21,280 nt of DNA, taken from positions 1 to 21,280 of the forward strand of contig JAVBNF010000066.1 of the NCBI GenBank assembly GCA_031551725.1. The letters are read 5' to 3'. This document shows, one piece after another, positions 5,563-13,457 of the stretch (position 1 is its first letter; each line of letters starts with the position of its first letter). The DNA comes from JAVBNF01 sp031551725 (lineage in GTDB: Bacteria; Bacteroidota; Bacteroidia; Bacteroidales; P3). Made by a program: the position numbers and the translations under genes. The notes below the pieces were generated by a model, which was not told the DNA's origin, searched no databases, and saw nothing but the letters and a program-made list of their open reading frames with translations.

Positions 5563-7971
5563 ATGAAAAAAATTATCTTCTTTTTTTTGTTAATTTTAGG
5601 ATTATCGCAAGAATCTTTTGCTGTTTTTGATCCAACAATGGGACTTTGGTGTTCATCGAAGAACGATTCTATCCTGATTTCTACTCCTCGCGACTCTACT
5701 GGGGTTGTTTATCATTCTGGTTATTTTGAAATGGGAGATACTTTGTTTTTTGATGATGACATTTGGTATTACATACCTCCTGATTCATCACGTACAACAT
5801 ACCCTCCCGGTTGCCATAATTGTCCGCAAATTCCCGGTATTATGTGTATAATGTCTGTTTCTGGAGGAGAAAATCCACCTTTTAATCCAAATGTACAATC
5901 TGTTTGTTCCGGTCTTTCTATTGGCACCACTACAAGATTTGCTGATAGTCGTGATGGCGAGACTTATAAAGCTGTTTTAATGCCGGATAGAAGATGTTGG
6001 ATGGCAGAAAATTTGCGGTATCGTAAGGGGTTGAATAATCCTGTTTTTTCAAATCAACCTGTAACAACCAATACAAATGCATTACAAAATACATATTACT
6101 GTCCGGGACATGGGCCGCTTGTTACAGGAACTCCAACTACACAATCTGATCCGCTTGCTTGTGAGTATTGGGGGTGTTTGTATCCTTGGTGGTCGGCAAT
6201 GATGGTTCGTAATGATGGGGTTGCGCCTTATTTTTCGGACACTGTGGCAACTCAAGGGTTGTGCCCCCCGGGATGGCATTTGCCAAGTGATAAGGAGTGG
6301 GGGAATTTATTCGATGCTGTGGAACGAGACAAGGATCCGTCGTTTGTTTCTTTACATGCATCTATTTTAACTAAGAGCGGATACTATGGAACGATTACGA
6401 ACAATAAAGTAGGCTCTTATCTCAAATCCGCTAATATTAAGACTGGAGATTGTAAAGAATGTGAACCGCAATGGACTTCGGGAAGTTCGACAGATGATTA
6501 TGGTTTTAGTATCTTACCGGCGGGTTGTCGTGACCAAAATGGATCCGCGTATTTGAAAAGGGGCGCTAATACATATTTTTGGACATCCAGCAAGTCGTCT
6601 ACCGCAAATTATGGGATTTATCGCGGCTTTGCCGATACGGAAGTTCGTGTCGGACGTTGGGATAACTACGGTTCCTACGGTTTGTCCGTTCGATGTGTGG
6701 AAGGGGAATATGCTTTCATACCTGAAATCTCTTTGTGTGTAAGCGGAGATGTTTATGAAGTTGCTGTGAAAAATTTTCAAGATTGTTCAAGTTTTATATT
6801 TAATATTGATGGCGTTGACCAACCGGAAGGAGTTGAATCTTATCGTTTCTTTGCGGCATCGGATGTCGGAAAAACTGTTAAAGTTAAATGCCTTTTATCT
6901 GATGGATGGGTATCTTCAGATGGAGTTACAATAGGGGCGAGTGATGATACGATTCCAGATGCACCTGCCCTATCGGTGAATACAAATTCAGGAACTGCTT
7001 ATAATGCAACAATTACGACAACAGCGACAGCCGTTTCAGGATGCATTGTAAATTGGCTTGATCTACCACCCGGAGGTGCAATATCGTCAATAAATAAATT
7101 GACATACTCTGGAACTAGCTACTCTATTTATGCAACCAGCGTTAATACGACAACAGGGTGTGTAAGTTCGGATAGGGCAATGAGCACAGTGTTGCTTTAT
7201 AGCGGAGCCGCTGCAGCACGAACTTTAAGACCCGGCACGTATCAAATCGAATGCTGGGGAGCCAGTGGTGGGGCAGGCTTAAACAATGGAGAAAGGATTA
7301 TAGAACAAGGTGGATTGGGAGCACACGTGAAAGGACGCATAAAAATAACTACCCCTGTAGCAGTGTACGTTCACGTTGGAGGAAAAGGCAGCAATTCAAG
7401 TGGGCAAACAGGAGGAAGTGGAGGATATAACGGAGGCGGAAAGGGTGGTGATGATACTTACGAAACAGCAACAATAGGAGAGGCTGCAGGCGGAGGAGGT
7501 GGTGCTTCCGATATCCGCTTAAGTTCGGGAGCATGGAACAATGCAACGGGATTGAGAAGTAGGATAATGGTTGCGGCCGGAGGAAGTGGGGGATATGCCT
7601 CGCACGTTTCTCATGGTGGAACTTCAAGTGTGACAGTGGCCACGGGTACAACAAATCAAACAAGTGGCAATGCGTTTGGAGTGGGAGGTGCAGGAGAAGT
7701 TTGCACCATTAACAATTGCGCTCCCGGTAGTGGCGGTGGCGGTGGATATTATGGTGGTTGGGGAGGTAGAAAATCAGCAACAGGAAATGCCTTGGGTAGT
7801 GGGGGAAGCTCTTTTATCTCAGGTGTTTCATGGTGTAATGCCGTCAATGCATCCGGAGTGCATACCGGTCAACCCAATCATTATAGCGGTTTAGTATTCA
7901 CAGGTGCTGAAGCATATACCGTTAAACGGAATGGCCATGGTACAGTTGTGATTGTCCGTACAGGCAATTAA
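5563..7971 (+). CDS. Secreted FISUMP-domain surface protein with ALK-like glycine-rich C-terminal domain
   Basis: 802 residues. Signal peptide 1-20 (MKKIIFFFLLILGLSQESFA). Residues about 118-380 match the FISUMP domain (Fibrobacter succinogenes major paralogous domain): DRRCWMAENLRY, GLCPPGWHLPSDKEW, WTSGSSTDDYGFSILPAGCR, YFWTSS and GLSVRCV. Residues about 385-540 look like two beta-sandwich/Ig-like spacers. Residues about 547-802 form a glycine-rich domain of the type seen in ALK/LTK receptors (PF12810): YQIECWGASGG, VYVHVGGKG, GGYNGGG, GGGGGASDIRL, RIMVAAGGSGGY and GSGGSSFISG. No lipobox, LPXTG or obvious type IX sorting domain at the C-terminus, so how it is anchored is unclear. Expression is probably controlled by the structured leader just upstream. 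FISUMP function is unknown and may involve binding polysaccharide or other ligands. Domain names rest on motif recognition. Confidence 0.88.
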   Translation: MKKIIFFFLLILGLSQESFAVFDPTMGLWCSSKNDSILISTPRDSTGVVYHSGYFEMGDTLFFDDDIWYYIPPDSSRTTYPPGCHNCPQIPGIMCIMSVSGGENPPFNPNVQSVCSGLSIGTTTRFADSRDGETYKAVLMPDRRCWMAENLRYRKGLNNPVFSNQPVTTNTNALQNTYYCPGHGPLVTGTPTTQSDPLACEYWGCLYPWWSAMMVRNDGVAPYFSDTVATQGLCPPGWHLPSDKEWGNLFDAVERDKDPSFVSLHASILTKSGYYGTITNNKVGSYLKSANIKTGDCKECEPQWTSGSSTDDYGFSILPAGCRDQNGSAYLKRGANTYFWTSSKSSTANYGIYRGFADTEVRVGRWDNYGSYGLSVRCVEGEYAFIPEISLCVSGDVYEVAVKNFQDCSSFIFNIDGVDQPEGVESYRFFAASDVGKTVKVKCLLSDGWVSSDGVTIGASDDTIPDAPALSVNTNSGTAYNATITTTATAVSGCIVNWLDLPPGGAISSINKLTYSGTSYSIYATSVNTTTGCVSSDRAMSTVLLYSGAAAARTLRPGTYQIECWGASGGAGLNNGERIIEQGGLGAHVKGRIKITTPVAVYVHVGGKGSNSSGQTGGSGGYNGGGKGGDDTYETATIGEAAGGGGGASDIRLSSGAWNNATGLRSRIMVAAGGSGGYASHVSHGGTSSVTVATGTTNQTSGNAFGVGGAGEVCTINNCAPGSGGGGGYYGGWGGRKSATGNALGSGGSSFISGVSWCNAVNASGVHTGQPNHYSGLVFTGAEAYTVKRNGHGTVVIVRTGN

Positions 7972-8010
7972 AATATATTTTGCAAATAAGGTGATTTTTG
8001 GTTCATCAAA

Positions 8011-8034
8011 CCCGCAAAATCTGCTGTTTGCGGG
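8011..8034 (+). terminator. GC-rich hairpin after the FISUMP gene, loop TCTGCTG
   Basis: Stem CCCGCAAA (8011-8018) with TTTGCGGG (8027-8034), loop ATCTGCTG, about 40 bp after the stop codon, followed by GATTTCTT. Likely terminator or mRNA 3' end. The loop carries the same TCTGCTGTT word found in the hairpins at 3302 and 3357. Confidence 0.55.
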
Positions 8035-8042
8035 GATTTCTT

Positions 8043-8070
8043 GTAGAGACGCAATGCATTGCGTCTCTAC
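8043..8070. repeat. Perfect 28-bp palindrome, copy 1
   Basis: Half-site GTAGAGACGCAATG followed directly by its reverse complement, without a loop, then GTTTTTTTAT. An identical copy is at 9187-9214, and the two bracket the threonine dehydrogenase gene. With the T run this copy may also act as a terminator for the FISUMP gene. I recall similar GTAGAGACGC..GCGTCTCTAC palindromes as dispersed repeats in cyanobacterial and Bacteroidota genomes, but cannot verify this here. Confidence 0.85.
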
Positions 8071-8172
8071 GTTTTTTTATAGAAGAAATAAATAGCAGCT
8101 TCATTCACCATTCACCATTTACCATTCACAATTATTTTTTCAAAATCTATTGTCTTTCAGAAAAAAAAAACT

Positions 8173-8180
8173 TACTTTTG
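8173..8180 (+). promoter_or_regulatory. -7 promoter box for tdh
   Basis: TACTTTTG fits TAnnTTTG. A TTG at 8150-8152 lies 20 nt upstream, the usual position of the -33 element. The start codon is 37 nt downstream. Confidence 0.65.
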
Positions 8181-8217
8181 TACTCTTTTTGATTGAAAAT
8201 TAGAAAACATACATACA

Positions 8218-9168
8218 ATGGTAAAGAAAATTTTAGTGACAGGTGCTAACGGCCAAATTGGCTCGGAGTTGGTGCTTGCTTTCCGCAAAATTTATGGCAA
8301 TGATAATGTAATTGCATCAGACGTGAGAGATCGTTTTAACGACAAAATTAAAGATGGTCCTACTGAATTGCTCGATGTATTGGATGCACAAGGTATTGCC
8401 AATGCAGTTGATAAATATAAAGCTGATGCTGTTGTGCATTTGGCTGCAATTCTTTCTGCTGTGGGCGAACAAAAACCGCAAATGGCGTGGAATGTGAACA
8501 TGAACGGCTCTTTAAACGTGCTCGAAGTGGCTCGCGAAAAAGGATTGAAACGCGTATTGATTCCAAGTTCAATCGCTGCTTTCGGTCCTACAACACCGAT
8601 TGACAATACTCCGCAAGATACTATTTTACAGCCATCCACAATGTACGGTGTCACCAAAGTTGCCGGTGAATTGTTGGGCGATTATTATGTGCAAAAATAC
8701 GGTTTGGATGTTCGCGGACTTCGCTATCCGGGCATCATCAGCAACGAAACGCTTCCCGGCGGCGGCACAACCGATTATGCCGTAGCTATTTACTTCGAGG
8801 CTGTAAAACATCATAAATACGAATGCTTCCTTTCGGAAAACACGATGCTTCCGATGATGTATATGCCTGACTGCTTGAAAGCTACAACCGATTTGTTTCA
8901 AGCGGATTTCGCAAAATTGAAACATCATGCAGGTTTCAACGTTGGCGCATTTAGCGTAACTCCGAAAGATGTGGCTGCTTCGATTAAAAAATATATGCCT
9001 GATTTCGAAATTACCTATAATCCAGACTTCCGCCAAGCCATTGCCGATTCGTGGCCAAACTCGATCGACGACAGCTGCGCACGCGAAGAATGGGGCTGGA
9101 AACCGTCTTACGACCTTGATGCGATGACGCAAGACATGCTCAAGGTTATTGCTGCGAAAAATTTATAA
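8218..9168 (+). CDS. tdh: L-threonine 3-dehydrogenase, short-chain (SDR/epimerase-like) type
   Basis: 316 residues. NAD-dependent oxidation of L-threonine to 2-amino-3-ketobutyrate, the substrate of Kbl (3816-5006). Extended SDR fold: nucleotide-binding motif GANGQIG (9-15), acidic residue after beta-2 in IASD (D35), HLAA at 74-77, catalytic Tyr143 and Lys147 in YGVTK, and S117-S118 nearby. RYPGIIS, GGGTTDYAV and the substrate-side MMYMPDC segment are typical of the SDR-type TDH of Flavobacterium and trypanosomes, not of the zinc MDR type of E. coli. It has its own promoter and is bracketed by two identical palindromes. Alternative annotation would be a generic NAD-dependent epimerase. The TDH wording and the presence of kbl make TDH much more likely. 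Confidence 0.9.
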   Translation: MVKKILVTGANGQIGSELVLAFRKIYGNDNVIASDVRDRFNDKIKDGPTELLDVLDAQGIANAVDKYKADAVVHLAAILSAVGEQKPQMAWNVNMNGSLNVLEVAREKGLKRVLIPSSIAAFGPTTPIDNTPQDTILQPSTMYGVTKVAGELLGDYYVQKYGLDVRGLRYPGIISNETLPGGGTTDYAVAIYFEAVKHHKYECFLSENTMLPMMYMPDCLKATTDLFQADFAKLKHHAGFNVGAFSVTPKDVAASIKKYMPDFEITYNPDFRQAIADSWPNSIDDSCAREEWGWKPSYDLDAMTQDMLKVIAAKNL

Positions 9169-9186
9169 TTTGCATAAAAATGAATG

Positions 9187-9214
9187 GTAGAGACGCAATG
9201 CATTGCGTCTCTAC
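9187..9214. repeat. Perfect 28-bp palindrome, copy 2
   Basis: Same sequence as 8043-8070, between tdh and the methyltransferase gene. A frame opening at 9180 would translate it into the methyltransferase N-terminus, but the family start is at 9234, so the palindrome is intergenic. Confidence 0.85.
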
Positions 9215-9233
9215 GTGTTTTATATCAATTCGA

Positions 9234-10412
9234 ATGATTAAAATTTATCTAAAAAAAGGCAAAGACGAAGCCCTTGCTCGTTTTCATCCGTGGATTTTTT
9301 CGGGTGCCATTGCTCGCACTGAAGGACAACCGGAAGAAGGCGATATTGTGCATGTGTATAGCCATTCCGGCAGTTTTCTGGCAGTCGGGATGTGTCAAAT
9401 CGGTTCCATTGCCGTGCGGATTTTGAGTTTCGAAAATGTTGAAATCAATGATGATTTCTGGTTTCAGCGCTTGTCGGAAGCCTACGCTTTGCGCGAAAAA
9501 TTAGGGCTGACCGATAATCCGCAAACCAATTGCTATCGCCTTGTTCACGGTGAAGGCGACCGTTTGCCGGGTTTGATTATTGATATTTATAATGATGCCG
9601 CCGTTGTGCAAGCCCATGCTGTCGGCATGTATTTGTGTCGAAATTCCATTGCGGAAGCGTTGAAAAAGATTTATGGCAACCGTCTGAAAGCAATCTATGA
9701 TAAGAGTTCGCAAACCTTGCCATTTAAAGCCGGTTTGAATGCAAAAGACGAATATTTATTTGGAAGCAATCCTTCCACCATTGTACTTGAGCACGGCAAG
9801 AAATTTAAAATTGATTGGGAAGGCGGACAGAAAACCGGATTTTTCCTCGATCAGCGTGAAAATAGAAAACTTCTGGAGGAATTTTGCAAAGATAAAAAAG
9901 TGTTAAATACTTTTGCTTATACCGGAGGATTCTCCATTTATGCTTTAAACGGAGGTGCCAAATTAGTACATTCTGTTGATAGTTCTGCGAAAGCAATGCA
10001 ATTGACGGACGAAAATGTTCAATTGAATTTTGGCGACAAAGCGCCGCACCAATCTTTTGCACAAGACACATTCGATTTCTTTAAGGAAACGCAAGAAAAA
10101 TATGATGTTATTATTTTAGATCCGCCGGCATTTGCCAAGCATGGCAATGCTTTGAAAAATGCACTGCAAGGTTATAAACGGTTAAATGCGCAGGCGTTTT
10201 CTCAAATTAATAAAGATGGATTTTTGTTTACTTATAGTTGTTCGCAAGCGGTAAGCCGCGAGCAATTCCGTTTGGCAGTATTTTCCGCTGCCGCGATAAG
10301 CAAGCGCAATGTCCGTATTGTGCATCAGCTTTCACAACCTGCAGATCATCCGATTAATATTTATCATCCGGAAGGGGAATATCTTAAGGGATTGGTTTTG
10401 TATGTAGAGTAA
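9234..10412 (+). CDS. rlmI: Class I SAM-dependent rRNA methyltransferase (RlmI family, m5C)
   Basis: 392 residues from the ATG at 9234 (MIKIYLKKGKDEALARFHPW), which matches the usual start of the family (E. coli RlmI, 396 residues). An upstream ATG at 9180 would add 18 residues read through a palindromic repeat. N-terminal PUA RNA-binding domain (1-75, with HPWIFSGAI), central EEHEE-like domain, and C-terminal Rossmann methyltransferase: GGQKTGFFLDQR, FAYTGGFSIYA (SAM site), DPPAFAK (296-302) and the YSCSQ motif with C336. The family methylates C5 of a cytosine in 23S rRNA (C1962 in E. coli). The exact target here is inferred. Located 65 nt after tdh and possibly co-transcribed if the palindrome does not stop transcription. 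Confidence 0.9.
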   Translation: MIKIYLKKGKDEALARFHPWIFSGAIARTEGQPEEGDIVHVYSHSGSFLAVGMCQIGSIAVRILSFENVEINDDFWFQRLSEAYALREKLGLTDNPQTNCYRLVHGEGDRLPGLIIDIYNDAAVVQAHAVGMYLCRNSIAEALKKIYGNRLKAIYDKSSQTLPFKAGLNAKDEYLFGSNPSTIVLEHGKKFKIDWEGGQKTGFFLDQRENRKLLEEFCKDKKVLNTFAYTGGFSIYALNGGAKLVHSVDSSAKAMQLTDENVQLNFGDKAPHQSFAQDTFDFFKETQEKYDVIILDPPAFAKHGNALKNALQGYKRLNAQAFSQINKDGFLFTYSCSQAVSREQFRLAVFSAAAISKRNVRIVHQLSQPADHPINIYHPEGEYLKGLVLYVE

Positions 10413-10669
10413 AAAGACCGCAAGACGGGTAAGACCGTAAGATTGTAAGACGGGTAAGATTGTAAGACCGTAAGATTGTAAGACCGTAAGATTGTAAGAC
10501 CGTAAGATTGTAAGACCGTAAGATTGTAAGACCGTAAGATTGTAAGACCGTAAGACGTGTAAGATCGTAAGACGTGTAAGATCGTAAAAAAAAGACCGTA
10601 AGAAGTGCATCCACTCTTACGGTCTTACTATTTATAATCTTACGGTCTTACAATCTTGCGGTCTTACAA
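10413..10669. repeat. 8-bp tandem repeat array with inverted half and hairpin between convergent genes
   Basis: From about 10417 to 10590 the words AAGACCGT and AAGATTGT alternate as a 16-bp tandem unit, with variants AAGACGTGT and AAGATCGT. From 10616 to 10668 the same words recur inverted. The centre is a hairpin: AAGACCGTAAG (10592-10602) with CTTACGGTCTT (10616-10626), extended by GTG/CAC. It fills the whole space between rlmI and tonB stop codons, so it probably serves as a two-way transcription barrier. Long Leu/Ser/Tyr-rich frames across it are artefacts of the repeat. Confidence 0.8.
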
Positions 10670-11356
10670 TTATCCCGCGAGCGTAAATCTGATTGGTAAG
10701 TTAAATTGCACACGTACGGCTTTACCACGTTGTTTACCGGGCGCCCATTTCGGCATGCTTTTCACAACGCTAACAGCCATTTCGTCGCAACCACCGCCGA
10801 TACCGCGAAGTACGCGAACATCGGTTACACTTCCGTCTTTTTCAACAACGAAAGTAACATATACGGTTCCTTGGATGCCTGTTTCACGAGCAATCGTTGG
10901 ATATTTCACGTTTTCTGCAATGTATTTCATCAACGCCTCTTCACCACCGGGGAAACCCGGTTTATCTTCTACAATTTGGAAGATTTCTTGTTCTTCAACT
11001 TCTTCTTCCACTGCAGCAGGAGGGGTGTAGGCAATAACTTCTTTTTGATCCGTACTCGCATCAATAGGCATAAAGTCGTTTTTAAGTTCGACCTTATTAT
11101 CTACAATTTCAATTTGATCTACAACTGCCGGAGGTGGTGGCGGTGGTGGCGGCGGAGGGGTGTTTTGATTGGTTTGAATAATCATTTCTTCTTCGGCAAC
11201 CGTACGGGTGTCACTCAAGTCTTGAAGTTCGATTTTGTCGTATGTTTTCCATTCAAAGGCAACAAAAACGAGCAAAAGCGTGGCAACAAGACCAACTTCG
11301 GTGAAAAGGCTCCGTTTGTTTTCCAAATCGGCTCTTTCTGTCTTTTTCTTTTCCAT
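10670..11356 (-). CDS. tonB: Energy transducer TonB
   Basis: 228 residues from the ATG at 11356 (MEKKKTERADLENKRSLF). An upstream ATG at 11398 lies in the probable promoter (TAACTTAG on the minus strand) and is less likely. One N-terminal transmembrane helix (about 20-36), a periplasmic linker with ten consecutive prolines followed by acidic residues, and the TonB C-terminal domain (about 145-228): YPTIARETGIQGTVYVTF, VRVLRGIGGGCDEMAV, WAPGKQRGKAVRVQFNLPI. It links the proton-driven ExbB/ExbD motor to TonB-dependent outer-membrane transporters. Neither exbB nor exbD is nearby, so this is a stand-alone copy. Confidence 0.9.
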   Translation of the reverse strand: MEKKKTERADLENKRSLFTEVGLVATLLLVFVAFEWKTYDKIELQDLSDTRTVAEEEMIIQTNQNTPPPPPPPPPPAVVDQIEIVDNKVELKNDFMPIDASTDQKEVIAYTPPAAVEEEVEEQEIFQIVEDKPGFPGGEEALMKYIAENVKYPTIARETGIQGTVYVTFVVEKDGSVTDVRVLRGIGGGCDEMAVSVVKSMPKWAPGKQRGKAVRVQFNLPIRFTLAG

Positions 11357-11462
11357 TGTTTTAGCTTTTTCTGATGCTAAGTTACGAAAAAAAAACAACT
11401 CTGCAAGGGATTATTTGCAAAAAAAAATAGATAAAATTAGATAGTGCTGAAAATCAATGATT

Positions 11463-12380
11463 TTAAAAACGTCTTTGAACAAAATCAATGAGGGTGCGGA
11501 AGGCTAATTCGTCCTTTTTCCACATGTGTTTTTGCTGAAGTTCGTCTAAATATGCCAATGCGTCTTCTGAATTTTCTGCATCATTGAGTATTCCGATAGT
11601 ATCGGTATATTCCTTCATATTACCTTTGAAAAGCTCATTAATAAAAAGAAATTTCTCATTAATTCCAATGAGCGATCGTAGGTCAGAAGCCGGGTGTTTG
11701 AAGGAGGTGTTAAGCGTTTCTTTTTGGTTTTGCCCGATGCTATCGTTTAGCGAAGTGTTATTATCCTTATATTTATCGGCAATGGTTTGCAGCGACGAAA
11801 AAATGTCGAGCGGCTTGTAGTCGTTTTTGTGTGTTTCATGCTTGGGCTTTTCTGCCGGTGCTGTTTCGCGAATACGATTGAGCATTGAGTTTACAGATGC
11901 AGGTTTTTCGGGCTTTGCCTCCGGTTTAACTTTCTCTTCTTCTATAACCTCCACTTGCAATAGCGGCAGGTCTTCTACAGGAGAAATCTTATTTTCGCTC
12001 AAAATTTCGATAGCAAGAGGCTTTTCTTCAGCAATAGGCGTTGTAACGGGCTCTGGTGTCGACTCAATTTTTTCGACAGTTTTATCAACCGGATTTGTGA
12101 TTTTTTTCTCAATTCCATTATCAGAATGAGCAACCGAAGGCTTTGGCTTTGAAAATTCATCTTCAAATATTTCCGCAATTAGTAATTCTTTTTTCTCGCG
12201 TTCGTGCTCGCTGATTCGTTCCAGACGGATAACTTCGGTGTAAAGTGAACGAATTTCATCTTTCAAACAGTCCCAGTCCAGTTGAGAAATGTTTTCTTTA
12301 TTGTCAGTCATGTGTTCCATGCGTCTAACGATGAGTTCGAGGCGGTCCACAATTGCTATTTTGAGTTTCGTTCTTTCCAT
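11463..12380 (-). CDS. Conserved Bacteroidota protein: coiled-coil N-terminus, acidic linker, conserved C-terminal domain
   Basis: 305 residues from the ATG at 12380 (MERTKLKIAIVDRLELIV), preceded by AAAAGGAC. A longer start at 12419 adds 13 residues. No signal peptide or membrane segment, so probably cytoplasmic. Residues 1-85 are charged and predicted helical, probably a coiled coil. About 85-200 is a low-complexity Pro/Glu/Lys linker. About 215-305 is a compact block (DLRSLIGINEKFLFINELFK ... EDALAYLDELQ ... FRTLIDFVQRRF) that I recall as a conserved Bacteroidota hypothetical domain without known function. It sits between tonB and tdk on the opposite strand from tdk. Function not assigned. 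Confidence 0.8.
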   Translation of the reverse strand: MERTKLKIAIVDRLELIVRRMEHMTDNKENISQLDWDCLKDEIRSLYTEVIRLERISEHEREKKELLIAEIFEDEFSKPKPSVAHSDNGIEKKITNPVDKTVEKIESTPEPVTTPIAEEKPLAIEILSENKISPVEDLPLLQVEVIEEEKVKPEAKPEKPASVNSMLNRIRETAPAEKPKHETHKNDYKPLDIFSSLQTIADKYKDNNTSLNDSIGQNQKETLNTSFKHPASDLRSLIGINEKFLFINELFKGNMKEYTDTIGILNDAENSEDALAYLDELQQKHMWKKDELAFRTLIDFVQRRF

Positions 12381-12450
12381 GACAAAGTCCTTTTTATAAT
12401 CTTTTGCAAAATAATTCATTTTATTGCTATTTTTATAGTGTTTTTTTTAT

Positions 12451-12458
12451 TATTTTTG
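12451..12458 (+). promoter_or_regulatory. Possible -7 promoter box for tdk
   Basis: TATTTTTG fits TAnnTTTG, 83 nt before the tdk start. The surroundings are very A/T-rich, so chance occurrence is possible. Confidence 0.4.
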
Positions 12459-12541
12459 AACATTCGAAAGTTAAAAACGTAAAAGCCTGACAAATTGAGG
12501 GATTTGAAGAAGGTGTTTTGCAAAATAAAATAAAATATTCT

Positions 12542-13123
12542 ATGCATTTAGAAAATCCGGAGCATTTTACATCTCAAAAAGGATGGATCGAAGTGATTTG
12601 CGGTTCGATGTTTTCGGGAAAAACCGAAGAGTTGATCCGCCGTTTGAATCGTGCGCGTATTGCTAAGCAAAAAGTGGAGATTTTTAAACCGGCTATTGAT
12701 ATCCGTTATGATGAAAATAATGTAGTGTCGCACAATTCGACAGTAATTTCTTCCACACCTGTTGAGGCTGCTTCGAGTATATTGCTTTACGCGAATGATG
12801 CTACGGTGATTGGGATTGACGAAGCACAATTTTTTGATGATGAACTGGAGCATGTTTGTGAAACACTTGCCAATAATGGTGTTCGTGTGATTGTGGCCGG
12901 TTTGGATATGGATTTTAAAGGCCATCCGTTTGGCCCAATGCCGGCATTGTTGGCTCGAGCTGAATTTGTGACGAAAGTTCATGCTATTTGCATGCAATGT
13001 GGAGCACCGGCGCAGTATTCGCACCGTAAAGTGGGTGGCGACAAGCTGGTGATGATCGGCGAAACAGAATCGTATGAGCCGTTGTGCCGCAGTTGTTATA
13101 ATCGAGAGGATAAGAATAAATGA
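12542..13123 (+). CDS. tdk: Thymidine kinase (type II, zinc-containing)
   Basis: 193 residues from the ATG at 12542. A longer frame from 12518 adds eight residues without family counterpart. Phosphorylates thymidine with ATP in the pyrimidine salvage pathway. P-loop GSMFSGKT (21-28), catalytic and metal region DEAQFFD with D93 and E94, substrate lasso MIGETESYEPLCRSCY, and two CxxC pairs (C150/C153, C182/C185) for the structural zinc. No partner genes nearby. Followed by the second structured-leader cassette. Confidence 0.95.
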   Translation: MHLENPEHFTSQKGWIEVICGSMFSGKTEELIRRLNRARIAKQKVEIFKPAIDIRYDENNVVSHNSTVISSTPVEAASSILLYANDATVIGIDEAQFFDDELEHVCETLANNGVRVIVAGLDMDFKGHPFGPMPALLARAEFVTKVHAICMQCGAPAQYSHRKVGGDKLVMIGETESYEPLCRSCYNREDKNK

Positions 13124-13172
13124 AAATTGCGCGGCGTTGATGAGTGTATTTTGTGTTTTAGAAAAATATTCA

Positions 13173-13180
13173 TAACTTTG
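13173..13180 (+). promoter_or_regulatory. -7 promoter box for the LRR lipoprotein gene
   Basis: TAACTTTG fits TAnnTTTG and is followed by CGAAAA. A TTG at 13151-13153 lies 19 nt upstream, as expected for the -33 element. About 85 nt of A-rich leader separate it from the structured element. Confidence 0.7.
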
Positions 13181-13266
13181 CGAAAATTAATATACGATGT
13201 GCGAGGAAAATATTGCTCATAATCAAAACATTATATAAAAAAGAAATATAATTAAACATAAATAAA

Positions 13267-13432
13267 AAGCGTTAGCTTAAATTCTTTTTGTAGAAAACCT
13301 GCAAACTTTCCATGACTAAAGAATTTATAAGCCATACGCTCATGCTGTGTTCCGGCGTGAGTTGTATCTTATTTAGTCATGGGTGCTTGCAGGTACCTCT
13401 ACAATAGTAAGATTTCAACTTGCGCCTTTTTT
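13267..13432 (+). ncRNA. Structured leader RNA, copy B
   Basis: Same architecture as 5334-5499. Mini-hairpin AAGC/GCTT with loop GTTA (13267-13278). P1: TTGTAGA (13288-13294) with TCTACAA (13398-13404). P2: ACCTGCAA (13297-13304) with TTGCAGGT (13387-13394). P3: CATGACTAAA (13311-13320) with TTTAGTCATG (13372-13381). P4: GCTCATGC (13338-13345) with GCGTGAGT (13355-13362). The 3' arm CAACTTGCGCC (13416-13426) pairs with GGCGTGAGTTG (13354-13364) through two G-U pairs and is followed by six T. The start codon is only 26 nt further on, and the small hairpin found after copies A and C is absent. Confidence 0.85.
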
Positions 13433-13457
13433 ATTTTGAAAATTAAATAAATATAGC

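Noticed and set aside
9180..9233. Longer start for the RlmI-like gene
   Set aside because: The extra 18 codons read through a palindromic repeat that also occurs at 8043 outside any gene. The conserved family start is at 9234.
10332..10614. Leu/Ser/Tyr-rich minus frames over the 8-bp array
   Set aside because: The periodic peptides (SYNLTVLQ...) are a direct translation of tandem repeats, in more than one frame.
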